Shown: positions 15,203-23,832 of the stretch, piece after piece
Numbering within the stretch: the stretch's first letter is position 1
How the letters are laid out: the number at the start of each line of letters is the position of its first letter
NCBI RefSeq assembly: GCF_000299395.1
Contig: NC_018656.1
Coordinates: 682,001 to 746,000, forward strand
DNA from: Candidatus Nitrosopumilus sediminis
GTDB lineage: Archaea; Thermoproteota; Nitrososphaeria; Nitrososphaerales; Nitrosopumilaceae
DNA: 64,000 nt
Direction of reading: 5' to 3'
Position numbers and translations under genes: made by a program
The notes under the pieces: generated by a model
Told to the model about the DNA's origin: nothing
The model's input: the letters and a program-made list of their open reading frames with translations, nothing else
Databases searched by the model: none

Positions 15203-17017
15203 TTAGCTGAGTTTAGGAACAAAAATGTAGATTATTGCAATAATTTCTAATCTGCCAAAAATCATCAAAAATCCCAACACAACTTTTGTTGCAGGATCTG
15301 TTTCAAAATCGATTACTCCTGCTGAAAGTCCTCCTGTCGTAATTACTCCTACTGATTCAAAAAATGCATCTTGAAATGGGACATCTTCTATTGCTGAAAG
15401 GTGTAATCCTGAGATAGCTGATATTGTAGGAAACAATGCTAAAATGATGAGAGTCGATATGACCTCTTTTTTTGCTTGATGTGGCAACTCTGCTCTTCTT
15501 GCTTTGCTAAGTAATGCTCTTACATCTTTGAGGTGGAATAATCTAAATATTTTCAAACCTCCTGCTGTTGAAAATCCACACCCTCCAATAAACATCAAAA
15601 TTATCAAAATAGTGTGTGCCCCACCATTTAATCCTGCAAGACTTTCTTGCTGTAGTCCTGCAGTGGTGCTTGCTGATACAGAATAAAACGCACTCTGCAT
15701 TGGATCTAACCCACTAATTCCCATAAACAAAATTGTCGCACCACCTAAAATTGCAAAATACACTAAAACCTCTTTTCCAAGTTTTGGTGAAAGAAACTTC
15801 TTTCTTACAAATGCATAGTGGAATGTAAATGGTAATGCTCCTAGAATCATTGCTCCCATTAAGATTAAGTGTTCTTGCCAAACTAATCCATCAAGAATTG
15901 TCGATGTGGGTGTAAATCCTCCAGTTGCAAGAGTGCTCATTGCCAATGAAAAATTATCAATAATGTTTCCTTCTCCAAACACATACAACAAAGATGCCAC
16001 AATTACAATGTAAATGGTGAAGATTACTGTGATTGTTGAAAATAGTTCTTTCATGTGAAGTGTTCTACCTGATATGAAACCACGCATTGACTGTAATTTT
16101 GATTCTGGGTAAAATGCTGTAATTACCAAGTAGATGAAACTCATTCCTCCTACAAGTTGGGTGTAACTTCTAAAGAATGTGAAACTCTGAGAGAGTTTTT
16201 CTGGCTCGTCAAACAATGATATTCCGCCCGTGGTAAATCCTGCGGCACTTGAAAAGAACGCGTTACTAAACATCTCTACAGTCGTTTCGGTACTTGGCAA
16301 AACATAGAGATACGGTACAGTTCCAAAAAGCGATAGTAAAAACAGGCTTGCAAATACCAGAATTGACGCTTGTTGTAGATTTAGACTGGATTTTTCACCA
16401 TACGAATTCAGAAAAAAGCCAGTTACTAGTAAAAGTACTGTTGTCAGGTATATTCCAGTTGCAGTCGTGGTATCTTCTAATATTGTAGCCACAATTGCTG
16501 GAACAAGTAGTAAAACTCCTGCAAATTGTAACACAAAACCCAGGTTTCCTAAAATTGATTTTACTGGTGGGCTTAAAAGTCGTGGAGCAGTTGCAGTGGC
16601 ATCTCTGATAACATTTGCAATGACTGATTGAAAAATCATTCCCACCACTTGATTCTTTTTTGATAGGACTGGAAGCTTTCTAATGTTGTTATCTCTCATT
16701 TTATGTAGTGCATCTTGTAGTGTAGATTTTTCATTTATTGTGATAAGTGGAGTACTCATAATATCTTTCAATTTTGTAGCTTCGGCATAGACTGTAACAT
16801 CGCTGACTTTGCTTAAGATATCTTCATCTGTAACAATTCCTACTGGTTGATTGTCTTTGTCTGTTACAATAATGTCGTCTGTCTCATAATGTCTTAACAT
16901 TCTGGCAGCTTCACTAGTTTGAGTATCAAGATCAAGTATCAACACATCCTTGTCCATGTAGTTTGAAACGTACTTGCTTAGAACATATGATACGGCACGT
17001 TCTGGATTTGTTGACAT
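15203..17017 (-). CDS. trkH: TrkH-type potassium transporter with N-terminal CBS pair
   Basis: 604 residues. Residues about 15-75 and 80-138 are two CBS repeats (VTDKDNQPVGIVTDEDIL and LPVLSKKNQVVGMIFQSV), followed by a TrkH/KtrB transporter domain from about 155. The four filter regions are visible: SAAGFTTGG (257-265), STLATGGFTP (361-370), SASTTAG (448-454) and VGVITTGG (556-563). CBS pairs usually bind adenine nucleotides. In classical Trk systems gating comes from separate TrkA/RCK proteins; here regulation is fused to the channel. No trkA gene is adjacent. Confidence 0.85.
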   Translation of the reverse strand: MSTNPERAVSYVLSKYVSNYMDKDVLILDLDTQTSEAARMLRHYETDDIIVTDKDNQPVGIVTDEDILSKVSDVTVYAEATKLKDIMSTPLITINEKSTLQDALHKMRDNNIRKLPVLSKKNQVVGMIFQSVIANVIRDATATAPRLLSPPVKSILGNLGFVLQFAGVLLLVPAIVATILEDTTTATGIYLTTVLLLVTGFFLNSYGEKSSLNLQQASILVFASLFLLSLFGTVPYLYVLPSTETTVEMFSNAFFSSAAGFTTGGISLFDEPEKLSQSFTFFRSYTQLVGGMSFIYLVITAFYPESKLQSMRGFISGRTLHMKELFSTITVIFTIYIVIVASLLYVFGEGNIIDNFSLAMSTLATGGFTPTSTILDGLVWQEHLILMGAMILGALPFTFHYAFVRKKFLSPKLGKEVLVYFAILGGATILFMGISGLDPMQSAFYSVSASTTAGLQQESLAGLNGGAHTILIILMFIGGCGFSTAGGLKIFRLFHLKDVRALLSKARRAELPHQAKKEVISTLIILALFPTISAISGLHLSAIEDVPFQDAFFESVGVITTGGLSAGVIDFETDPATKVVLGFLMIFGRLEIIAIIYIFVPKLS

Positions 17018-17154
17018 AAAGCTACCTCAGTTGGGGATTTTAAATAATTTGGGGTTGCGCATAAATTTTGATCGTTTAAAAATAATTCACCATTTTTTAT
17101 TGTTGCTTTGATCTCGTATTTTTGCTATCTTTATAAGCACTGAAACATAAGTTT

Positions 17155-17595
17155 ATGCGTAATACGATGCAAATTGATCAAGAACAAGATCCTGATTACG
17201 ATTCTGTAAAAATTGATTATGTTGGGTTTGTTGACCCTTACGCTGTAGAAGGCATGGTTGTTCTAAAATCTGATGAGGGAAAGGAATTCCATATGAGGGC
17301 TTTTTCAGGAGAAGTAGCAAAACACATCTCAAGTTTTGGCGAAACACACGGAGAAGCGGCCCCATCAATTTACAAAATGATTGAGGAGATTTGTGAACAA
17401 AATGAATTGGTTCTAGTCAAAGTAAAAATCTATGAAAGTGGGGATGTATTGCGTGCAAATCTTTACTTTACAGGAAAGAAAGACCTTGTATTGAGAAATT
17501 ATCGTGCCTCTGACGCAATGGCATTAGGCGCATTTTACAATATTCCAATTCTTGTAAGGAAAAATCTCCTAAAAGAAAGTGTAGAGGCAGAATAG
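17155..17595 (+). CDS. DUF151 (bifunctional nuclease-like) protein
   Basis: 146 residues with the DUF151 pattern: VVLKSDEGKEFHMRAFSGEVAKHI, a helix IYKMIEEICEQNELVLVKVKIYESGDVLRANLYF, and YRASDAMALGAFYNIPILV, where the ASDAMAL motif matches the family's R-x-SDAIALA signature. Some members have weak nuclease activity in vitro; the cellular role is unsettled. A TATA-like CTTTATAAG lies about 25 bp upstream of the ATG. Confidence 0.75.
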   Translation: MRNTMQIDQEQDPDYDSVKIDYVGFVDPYAVEGMVVLKSDEGKEFHMRAFSGEVAKHISSFGETHGEAAPSIYKMIEEICEQNELVLVKVKIYESGDVLRANLYFTGKKDLVLRNYRASDAMALGAFYNIPILVRKNLLKESVEAE

Positions 17596-17651
17596 TCTTA
17601 GAATTGATATTTTTTCGAATGGTTTTTCTTCTAGTGCATTAATGAGTAGTC

Positions 17652-17870
17652 ATGAATGAACAAGAACAACTAATGGATAATCTACTGAATGTAGATCTTG
17701 AAATTATTGATGTTGTCCGTGAGCTACATCAGACTAATTGGGATTCTATGTCATTAAAACACCAAGTTGGAGATTTACTAAAAATTCGTGATGAGATGGT
17801 ACAAAAATTAATGTCTCAAAAAGGTGATGACCACTCATGTGATTGTGGCCATGAGCATACACATGAATAA
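17652..17870 (+). CDS. Small protein with metal-binding tail
   Basis: 72 residues. A helical body (residues 1-58) is followed by the C-terminal tail DDHSCDCGHEHTHE, in which two Cys and four His within 13 residues should bind zinc, copper or nickel. The partner is unknown. It lies 56 bp after the DUF151 gene on the same strand. Confidence 0.55.
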   Translation: MNEQEQLMDNLLNVDLEIIDVVRELHQTNWDSMSLKHQVGDLLKIRDEMVQKLMSQKGDDHSCDCGHEHTHE

Positions 17871-18074
17871 TTAATTCAAATCTTCAAAAAAATTATCTGG
17901 AAACATATTCTTAATTTTTGTTATCTCTAACTGATAATTTTTAATCTTCAATTCAATTTTTTCCCTTTCATCTCCCTGTACCTTCTCTTTGGATTTCTCC
18001 AGCCTTTTGATTTGATTTGATAGTGTTTTGTACATGATGGAAAATTCTGGAAAGTTTTCAGGAAGTTCTGTCAT
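17871..18074 (-). CDS. Small coiled-coil protein with MFPD motif
   Basis: 67 residues from the ATG at 18074 (an in-frame ATG at 18092 is possible). Charged helices are followed by the ending ITKIKNMFPDNFFEDLN, which matches the ending of the gene at 11759. Its stop codon directly adjoins the stop of the convergent gene at 17652. The function is unknown. Confidence 0.5.
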   Translation of the reverse strand: MTELPENFPEFSIMYKTLSNQIKRLEKSKEKVQGDEREKIELKIKNYQLEITKIKNMFPDNFFEDLN

Positions 18075-18110
18075 TAAATAGATTAAATACACATCTTACT
18101 AATACTGGTT

Positions 18111-18503
18111 ATGAAAATCTTGATTTTGTCAATACTTGTATTGTTCATTGGGGTTGGCACTGCTTTTGCAGATCCTATAACTGCTCAGACCTCTTCTGAG
18201 GATAAAATACATTTTGTTGATGAGCAAATCATGATCATGGCCGACATATCAAACAATCAAGACACACAACAAAATTTTGCATATATCACTCAAGTAAAAA
18301 CTGATGAAGATGTGGTCGTCTCTCTTTCTTGGCTGACTGGCTCTCTGTCTCCTAGGCAATCTTTTTCTCCTGCACAATCGTGGATTCCTACAGAATCTGG
18401 GACATATCATATTCAGGTATATGTTTGGGAAAGTATTGATCATCCATCAGCTTTATCTCCCCCTTTGTCGATGACTGTTAATGTAATTGAACGGCAAACT
18501 TGA
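18111..18503 (+). CDS. Secreted hypothetical protein
   Basis: 130 residues. Residues 1-20 form a signal peptide (MKILILSILVLFIGVGTAFA). The mature part is beta-rich (FAYITQVKTDEDVVVSLSWLTGSL, TESGTYHIQVYVWESI), like an immunoglobulin-type fold. There is no C-terminal anchor, so it is probably released or held by partners. Confidence 0.55.
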   Translation: MKILILSILVLFIGVGTAFADPITAQTSSEDKIHFVDEQIMIMADISNNQDTQQNFAYITQVKTDEDVVVSLSWLTGSLSPRQSFSPAQSWIPTESGTYHIQVYVWESIDHPSALSPPLSMTVNVIERQT

Positions 18504-18597
18504 TCTTAAAATGTGCTTCATAATTCGGCAAACTCATCATGTATCAGTTATAGCTTAGTTTGTTGGTTAATCATCAGCATTTTTCATTGTGATTTCT

Positions 18598-18912
18598 ATG
18601 GTATATTATTATCCAATTAATAAAAATCAGAACCTTTTTGAAATGATTCGTTTTCATTACAATATGGTTAATTTTGAAAAAGTGTATCAACAAATTGCGT
18701 TGCAAATAATTAAGAGATGTCATGGTGCAATCAAAATTACCAAACATGGAAAAGTAATCGAAGTCTATGATACCAAGCGTCACATTTGGAGTCATGGATT
18801 AGCTGGTCTTATAATAAAGGAAGAATGCCGAAATGCAAATTTGCGTGAATGGGAATTTGCAAATGTCAGAACATATGTCATTAAAGAATTACTTGGAAAG
18901 CCTGAAAGTTAG
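18598..18912 (+). CDS. Hypothetical protein
   Basis: 104 residues from the ATG at 18598 (a GTG at 18589 would add three). It is basic and mixed alpha/beta, with IKRCHGAIKITKHGKVIEVYDTKRHIWSHGLAGLIIKEECRN. No family is recognised. The 3' end overlaps the convergent zinc-ribbon gene by 4 bp. Confidence 0.5.
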   Translation: MVYYYPINKNQNLFEMIRFHYNMVNFEKVYQQIALQIIKRCHGAIKITKHGKVIEVYDTKRHIWSHGLAGLIIKEECRNANLREWEFANVRTYVIKELLGKPES

Positions 18913-19172
18913 TATGCTACTTTCCTGATTAAATGTGGTTCTTTTAACATAATTGTATCATCTCTAGTTGATGACAAATCCACTTGTTTGAGATTATAAT
19001 TTGTAATTACAATTAATGCCTCGCATCTTGAACATAGGATTGTTTTTCCATTTGATCTTTCTTCTCTGATAACATCTTTTTCCAATCTGTCTTCTTTTTG
19101 ACATGTTGGGCAGATTCTTGGTTCTTTCAATATTGTGATTATCTCTTTGATGAAGATTGTTTTGCCCATCAT
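18909..19172 (-). CDS. Small zinc-ribbon protein
   Basis: 87 residues from the first of two adjacent ATG codons at 19172. CPTC (about residue 21) and CSRC (about 47) form a zinc ribbon with an intervening hairpin. The C-terminal half is polar with no known domain. Confidence 0.5.
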   Translation of the reverse strand: MMGKTIFIKEIITILKEPRICPTCQKEDRLEKDVIREERSNGKTILCSRCEALIVITNYNLKQVDLSSTRDDTIMLKEPHLIRKVAY

Positions 19173-19347
19173 GTACAATTTTCAGAGGTTACTAATGAGT
19201 TGTATTGTTAATTGGTGTCAGCAATCCATTTTGAATGTCAAACCGTTTTAATCATTCAAAATTAGAACGAATGGTATTCAGCATATTCCCAATCTAACCA
19301 ATTAACATTATTTTGTAGTTTTTCTTGAAAATATATTTTTGGACTTG

Positions 19348-19488
19348 TCAAATTGCTTTTTTAAGCAAGTCATTAATTGCCCGTGAATAACTATGTGACG
19401 AATTCTCTTTTTTCATGACTTTTGCCTGATATGCTCTGATTCTCTTATCTAACTCATCATCGACCATGATTGTTATTCTCCTTGCCAT
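19348..19488 (-). CDS. Ribbon-helix-helix protein
   Basis: 46 residues. ARRITIMVDDELDKRIRAYQAKVMKKE followed by SYSRAINDLLKKAI is a complete CopG/Arc-type ribbon-helix-helix fold: an N-terminal strand, a first helix, and a second helix beginning at the conserved Ser. It should bind DNA as a dimer. Small RHH proteins are often antitoxins or autoregulators, but no partner gene is adjacent. Confidence 0.65.
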   Translation of the reverse strand: MARRITIMVDDELDKRIRAYQAKVMKKENSSHSYSRAINDLLKKAI

Positions 19489-19631
19489 GTTGCAATTTCA
19501 TGATTTCTATATTTAATCCAGAATAGTTTTTCTCCCTGTGGTAATTTCATGTATCTTTAATAGCTTGATTAAACACATTGATATGAATTTTATAATATTA
19601 TGTTAAAAATCTTGAAATTACTCATATTAAA

Positions 19632-19640
19632 TTTTAAATA
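19632..19640 (+). promoter_or_regulatory. TATA box of the candidate structured RNA
   Basis: TTTTAAATA at 19632-19640 is a good archaeal TATA element. Initiation about 25 bp later falls near 19662-19666, shortly before the structured region. No start codon with a convincing frame follows, which favours a non-coding transcript. Confidence 0.45.
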
Positions 19641-19664
19641 GTTATTTGTCTTATACATAGTGAT

Positions 19665-19795
19665 GTCGTTAGTTGTAAAATCTGGCGATTAGATTGCGCT
19701 GCCCCGCAGAACAAAAAAGGCAATCAAATGTTTAGACGTTTGACCACGAGAGGGAATCTCTCAAAGTTCTGCAGTTAGGGGTATGCGCCTTTACA
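19665..19795 (+). ncRNA. Candidate structured RNA with three-way junction
   Basis: A nearly continuous 17-bp stem is visible: 19696-19699 pairs with 19785-19788 (GCGC/GCGC), 19700-19705 with 19778-19783, and 19706-19712 with 19766-19772 (GCAGAAC/GTTCTGC), interrupted only by a 1-nt and a 5-nt bulge. The enclosed region holds two hairpins: 19724-19730 with 19737-19743 (7 bp) and 19748-19752 with 19758-19762 (GAGAG/CTCTC). This makes a Y-shaped RNA. No tRNA, SRP, RNase P or clear C/D-box signature is present. GC-rich stems in AT-rich DNA are typical of functional RNA. The exact ends are estimates. Confidence 0.6.
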
Positions 19796-19858
19796 TTTTC
19801 TTGAATAATTCTTCATCTCGATTAAAAAATGATGTTATTGTTTTAGATTCTTAAATTA

Positions 19859-20950
19859 CTATGTCACAATTTCATCTAAACGCCCTTCTTCTTGAGCACG
19901 TTTTATTTCCATTGCAATTCTTCTACCTACCCCAAACGTTTGTCCATACTGATATTTTGTATAAGGACTAGTTGTTGCAACAATAGGATTTCCTGGTACT
20001 CTTAACGATACATCATACACAACAAGTTCCAAATCTTTTGTTATTACACTTTGCAATGAAAATGGGCCAATGATTCCTGGGGTGTATTCTTTCTTTACTG
20101 CAGCTACAAATTTGTCACCCATTTTAAGCACCTTTTCAAGCAATGATTCTCTGATGCTTGCAGGAGTATGTCCTACTTCGATGTTTTGTAAATCAATATC
20201 CATCTCCAACTGTTCTTTTGCTGGGAGGGCATTGTAATCATGAATGTTGGTTTGTAACCTTCGCTCAATTCCAATAAAATCTACTTGGTCTGAAATTGGA
20301 GTATGGAAGAAATTAAAATTCATATATGTCCCTATCGCCAACTCTTCAATACTTGCATTTTGAAGATCTTTTCTTGCAATAACTCCTTGCTTAATTTTTG
20401 TTTCTGATTTTTTGATATAATCTTTGTAAGATGAAACAGTGAAGAATGCTCTTTCTAATGGTCTCTTTTTTTCTTGAACTTTAACAATACATGGTTTATT
20501 GATTCGTTTAGGATCTTTGAATAATTTTGGATATTTTATTCTGGCTTTTTCCAATAGGTAGTATTGTCCTTTTTTTGCTGTTCTTTCTTCTGCTTGAAAC
20601 AGTTTCCTGTTTCCAAAAATTGGCACTTTGAATGAGTTTTCAATTGTTTTGTATCCCAGATAGACTGTAAGTGATCTATGCGGAACTATGATTGTGTTTG
20701 AATCTCTTAATTCTTTTTGATATTTCGATGATGCCATGTCTTTGAATTTATCTAATACTGTGATTTCATCTGCTATTCTTCCGAATCTTTTGTATGGTCC
20801 TTCACGTCCTTTTTGACAAAAAACCCTAGTCTGAAAATCTTCATCTTTTGCCCCATCCATTATTTCTAATGCTGAGTGACTACCAAGAACTCCGATCTTG
20901 ACATCTATGTAGTCATTAACAATTTTTTTGATTTCAGAACTTTTAATCAC
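19859..20950 (-). CDS. purP: Formate-dependent AICAR formyltransferase (FAICAR synthetase)
   Basis: 363 residues matching PurP, the archaeal ATP-grasp-like ligase that uses ATP and formate to make FAICAR from AICAR, replacing the transformylase half of PurH. Visible features include the N-terminal VKIGVLGSHSALEIMDGAKDEDFQT and ATP-grasp portions IGPFSLQSVITKDLELVVYDVSLRVPGNP. Archaea carry several PurP-like paralogs, so the exact activity is an inference supported by four other purine genes in the window. It is transcribed away from the candidate RNA upstream on the other strand. Confidence 0.85.
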   Translation of the reverse strand: MIKSSEIKKIVNDYIDVKIGVLGSHSALEIMDGAKDEDFQTRVFCQKGREGPYKRFGRIADEITVLDKFKDMASSKYQKELRDSNTIIVPHRSLTVYLGYKTIENSFKVPIFGNRKLFQAEERTAKKGQYYLLEKARIKYPKLFKDPKRINKPCIVKVQEKKRPLERAFFTVSSYKDYIKKSETKIKQGVIARKDLQNASIEELAIGTYMNFNFFHTPISDQVDFIGIERRLQTNIHDYNALPAKEQLEMDIDLQNIEVGHTPASIRESLLEKVLKMGDKFVAAVKKEYTPGIIGPFSLQSVITKDLELVVYDVSLRVPGNPIVATTSPYTKYQYGQTFGVGRRIAMEIKRAQEEGRLDEIVT

Positions 20951-21048
20951 ATTATGCCTAGATAATGGGATCTAATATAGCTAATTTTTGATTATTCAGA
21001 TCGGCATGAATCAATAACCTTTTCTCAATCGAAGTCTCATATCTTATC

Positions 21049-21192
21049 ATGCTGTATTCTTTTGAACTGCAAATGGCTGGAATTATTCTACTTACTGCAA
21101 TGGCAGCTGGTGGTATTTCTCTGTGGTTAAAACGGAGAAAGACTCAACAAGAAATTGTAGATCTCAAAAACAATGAATCTCAAAACCCATAG
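21049..21192 (+). CDS. 47-residue single-helix membrane protein
   Basis: ATG at 21049, TAG at 21190. One transmembrane helix (residues about 9-26, MAGIILLTAMAAGGISLW) is followed by a basic stop-transfer KRRK and a polar tail. It is too short to name a family. The clear helix-then-basic design suggests a translated membrane miniprotein. Confidence 0.4.
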   Translation: MLYSFELQMAGIILLTAMAAGGISLWLKRRKTQQEIVDLKNNESQNP

Positions 21193-21249
21193 TGCCAATA
21201 TGTCCATTCTATCTAATACATAAAATACTCTGGATTCTAAGGTTGTATT

Positions 21250-21807
21250 ATGAAGCTAGTAATCGGAATCACTGGAAGTACTGGAGTAATTTATGGAATC
21301 CGAATGCTTGAAACTCTAAAAAAATTAAACATTGAAACACACTTGATTCTTTCTGAATGGGGTGAAAAATGTATTTCAATGGAAACCGACCATACTCCTG
21401 AATATGTAAAATCCCTTGCAACAAATATCTCTGATGAGAAAAACATGGCATCAAGTGTTTCTAGTGGAACTCATAGAATTGATGGTATGATTGTTGCTCC
21501 TTGTAGTATGAAAACATTAGCTGCCATTGCAAATGGCTATGACGATACACTTGTGGCAAGAGCAGCTGGTGTTACAATAAAGGAATCTCGAAAATTGATT
21601 TTAATGGTTAGAGAGACTCCGCTATCTGCAATTCATTTGGAGAATATGCTAAAATTATCTAGACTTGGGATTGTTATTTTACCTCCTGTAACAGAATTTT
21701 ATACTAATCCAAAATCTATTGATGATATTGTAAATCATGGTGTTGGAAAATGTTTAGACCAGTTTGACATAGAGCACAATTTATACCCTCGATGGGGTAC
21801 TCTTTAA
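21250..21807 (+). CDS. ubiX: UbiX-type flavin prenyltransferase
   Basis: 185 residues with the UbiX/Pad1 pattern: VIGITGSTGVIYGIRMLETL (FMN-binding loop), GMIVAPCSMKTLAAIANGYDDTLVARAAGVTIKESRKLILMVRETPLSAIHLENM, and a C-terminal PPVTEFYTNP. UbiX makes prenylated FMN, the cofactor of UbiD-family decarboxylases. No ubiD gene is in the window. Archaeal UbiX may serve quinone or other decarboxylations. Confidence 0.88.
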   Translation: MKLVIGITGSTGVIYGIRMLETLKKLNIETHLILSEWGEKCISMETDHTPEYVKSLATNISDEKNMASSVSSGTHRIDGMIVAPCSMKTLAAIANGYDDTLVARAAGVTIKESRKLILMVRETPLSAIHLENMLKLSRLGIVILPPVTEFYTNPKSIDDIVNHGVGKCLDQFDIEHNLYPRWGTL

Positions 21808-21814
21808 ACTGCTA

Positions 21815-22243
21815 TTGCCAAAATTTTCTTTAGAAAAAATTGTTAACGCAAATAGAGATACAGTTTTTCAGATTTTCTCAAACTATGAACATTATCAAAA
21901 GTTAGTCCCTCAACATTTTCCTTCTGTTAGAGTTCGCTCTATTCGCGGTAATGTATCCGTAGTTGAAGAACATCTAATTCTTGGCAATATTGAATTGCTC
22001 ATTATGGCAAAGCATGTTATTGATGAACCTATTTTGCATGATGTATTTGTAATCGGCGGTGATGTGAAGGGCAGTCATATCAAACAGGAATTCATTGAAC
22101 TTGAAAAAGGTACCAAGGTCTTAGTTGACGTTGATTTAAAATTTAGAGGCAAATTAATGATATCTAATATTTTTGGAAGACGTGATTTTAAAGAAGATTA
22201 CAGTAACATTTTAGATAATTTTGTAAAAATTGCTGAAAACTAG
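21815..22243 (+). CDS. SRPBCC / COQ10-like lipid-binding protein
   Basis: 142 residues beginning at a TTG. The pattern FSLEKIVNANRDTVFQIFSNYEHYQKLVPQHFPSVRVRSIRG is the START-like polyketide cyclase/COQ10 fold that binds hydrophobic ligands, and the C-terminal helix (YSNILDNFVKIAEN) fits. It starts 7 bp after ubiX, so both may act on quinone or another prenylated compound. It overlaps the tatA 3' end by 4 bp. Confidence 0.7.
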   Translation: MPKFSLEKIVNANRDTVFQIFSNYEHYQKLVPQHFPSVRVRSIRGNVSVVEEHLILGNIELLIMAKHVIDEPILHDVFVIGGDVKGSHIKQEFIELEKGTKVLVDVDLKFRGKLMISNIFGRRDFKEDYSNILDNFVKIAEN

Positions 22244-22422
22244 TCTGATTTTGATTTTTCTTCTTTGAACTCTTTAAGCTCTTTGTCTGCTTCAATTTTT
22301 CCTTTTTCAAATTCACCTTTGGCCTTACCAAAAGTTTTTGCAAGTTCTGGAATCTTTTTTGCACCAAAAATCAATACGCCGATAACAACTACCAAAACGA
22401 TGATTTCTGTACTTCCTAACAT
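22240..22422 (-). CDS. tatA: Sec-independent protein translocase TatA
   Basis: 60 residues: an N-terminal helix (STEIIVLVVVIGVLIFG), the hinge FGAKKIPELAKTFGKAKGEF, and a charged amphipathic tail. This is the standard TatA/E layout. TatA forms the pore that carries folded proteins with twin-arginine signals. It lies 27 bp downstream of tatC on the same strand. Confidence 0.92.
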   Translation of the reverse strand: MLGSTEIIVLVVVIGVLIFGAKKIPELAKTFGKAKGEFEKGKIEADKELKEFKEEKSKSD

Positions 22423-22449
22423 GTTATACCATATTCTCTGATTTCAGAT

Positions 22450-23241
22450 TTAAGTGTTCAACTTTTTTCTTTCTTTACGCTCAATCAATACCATGCCTGC
22501 GGCATACAATGCAATCATTGGTCCTGCAACAAACATCATAGTTACTCCTGTTCCATCTGGAGTAATTATTGCCCCAAAGATCACTATGATTACTATTGCA
22601 TATCTGATATTTTTTCTCCAAAAATCTGCATCTACCATTCCTGATGCTGCTATGGCATACATTACAAGAGGAAGCTGAAATGAAAAACCAAATGCCAACA
22701 AAAACTGTAATACAAATGTCACAAACTCCATAACGTTTAGGAAAGTTACTAATCCTGCACCTTCCCCATATCTATACAAAAACTCTAACATGTATGGGAT
22801 GACAAAATTGTAAGAAAACACACAGCCTGCTACAAATAATCCTAATGCTGGCAAGGATATGTTTCTACTAACATTAATTTCATTTTCTTTTAATGCTGGC
22901 TTGATGAATCCCACTAATTCTTTTATGATAACTGGCATTCCTACTACAATTCCAATGAGTGCTGCCACATACATTTGCGCAAAGAATGCTTGTCCTGGTG
23001 CAGTTTGAATCAGCTGTACTCCTTCTGGAACTAAATTAATTCTCATGTGGTTTGTAATTTGAGCCGCCATATTGTGAAGAGGCTCTGGTGTTGGATAATA
23101 CAAAGTGAATTGGTTTATCTGAAATGGTTCTGCATGAAACATTAGAAGAAATGCTGAAATCCCTGCAATGACCAGAACAATTCTCACTAATCGTTTTCTT
23201 AATTCTTCAAGATGCTGATTAATCCCTTCCAATTCGGACAT
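22450..23241 (-). CDS. tatC: Sec-independent protein translocase TatC
   Basis: 263 residues with six predicted transmembrane helices. The N-terminal ELEGINQHLEELRKRLVRIVLVI matches the TatC motif H-L-x-E-L-R-x-R that binds the twin-arginine signal. Later conserved blocks (FVLQFLLAFGFSFQLPLVMYAI, IVIFGAIITPDGTGVTMMFVAGPM) also fit. It forms an operon with tatA. Confidence 0.95.
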   Translation of the reverse strand: MSELEGINQHLEELRKRLVRIVLVIAGISAFLLMFHAEPFQINQFTLYYPTPEPLHNMAAQITNHMRINLVPEGVQLIQTAPGQAFFAQMYVAALIGIVVGMPVIIKELVGFIKPALKENEINVSRNISLPALGLFVAGCVFSYNFVIPYMLEFLYRYGEGAGLVTFLNVMEFVTFVLQFLLAFGFSFQLPLVMYAIAASGMVDADFWRKNIRYAIVIIVIFGAIITPDGTGVTMMFVAGPMIALYAAGMVLIERKERKKLNT

Positions 23242-23271
23242 CTGGATATCTTTGATTCTAAACTATATCAA

Positions 23272-23739
23272 TTATGTGGGGATTGGTAATAATTTTGCTT
23301 CAGGCAGTCCTGCCTCTTTGAGTTCATCTGCAGTAATCCCTCCAAATTCTAATGATATGATAGCTTTGGTGTTGAATTTGGACTCCATCTCTTTTGCTAG
23401 ATCTGAAATATCTTTTGGTGAGTAGATTTCTTTTGAATCTTTTAGGAACACTCTTTCCCCTTTCTCCATCTCTTTGCCCCCAAATTTTTCTTGCAAAAAT
23501 TTTGTAATTTCTGGTAATTCCTTTCTATCTATGTTGTTGTGAAAGTAACAAATTCCTTTAACTGATTCATAGTCATAGGCTGTTCCATTTCTATACATGA
23601 AAACACCGATAAAATGAGCTTCGTCTTCTGGTTCTCTTACGCATTTGATTTCCCAATTTAGCAAGTTCTTTTCATCATACGCATACCCTCCTAGTTCATC
23701 TGAGGTGATCTTCCAGTATCTCATTCTGCCTTTTGCCAT
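23272..23739 (-). CDS. Hypothetical protein
   Basis: 155 residues, soluble, alpha/beta. It begins MAKGRMRYWKITSDELGGYAYDEKNLLNWEIKCVREPEDEAHFIGVF and contains CYFHNN, but has no motif I can assign. It lies 30 bp before tatC on the same strand and may share the transcript. Confidence 0.55.
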   Translation of the reverse strand: MAKGRMRYWKITSDELGGYAYDEKNLLNWEIKCVREPEDEAHFIGVFMYRNGTAYDYESVKGICYFHNNIDRKELPEITKFLQEKFGGKEMEKGERVFLKDSKEIYSPKDISDLAKEMESKFNTKAIISLEFGGITADELKEAGLPEAKLLPIPT

Positions 23740-23832
23740 TATGAAATATTGAGAATTATTCTGATATAAATTCCATCTCTATATGACTGGAAAATACTAT
23801 CATCTTTTATAGTAAATATTGGTATTTGGCAT

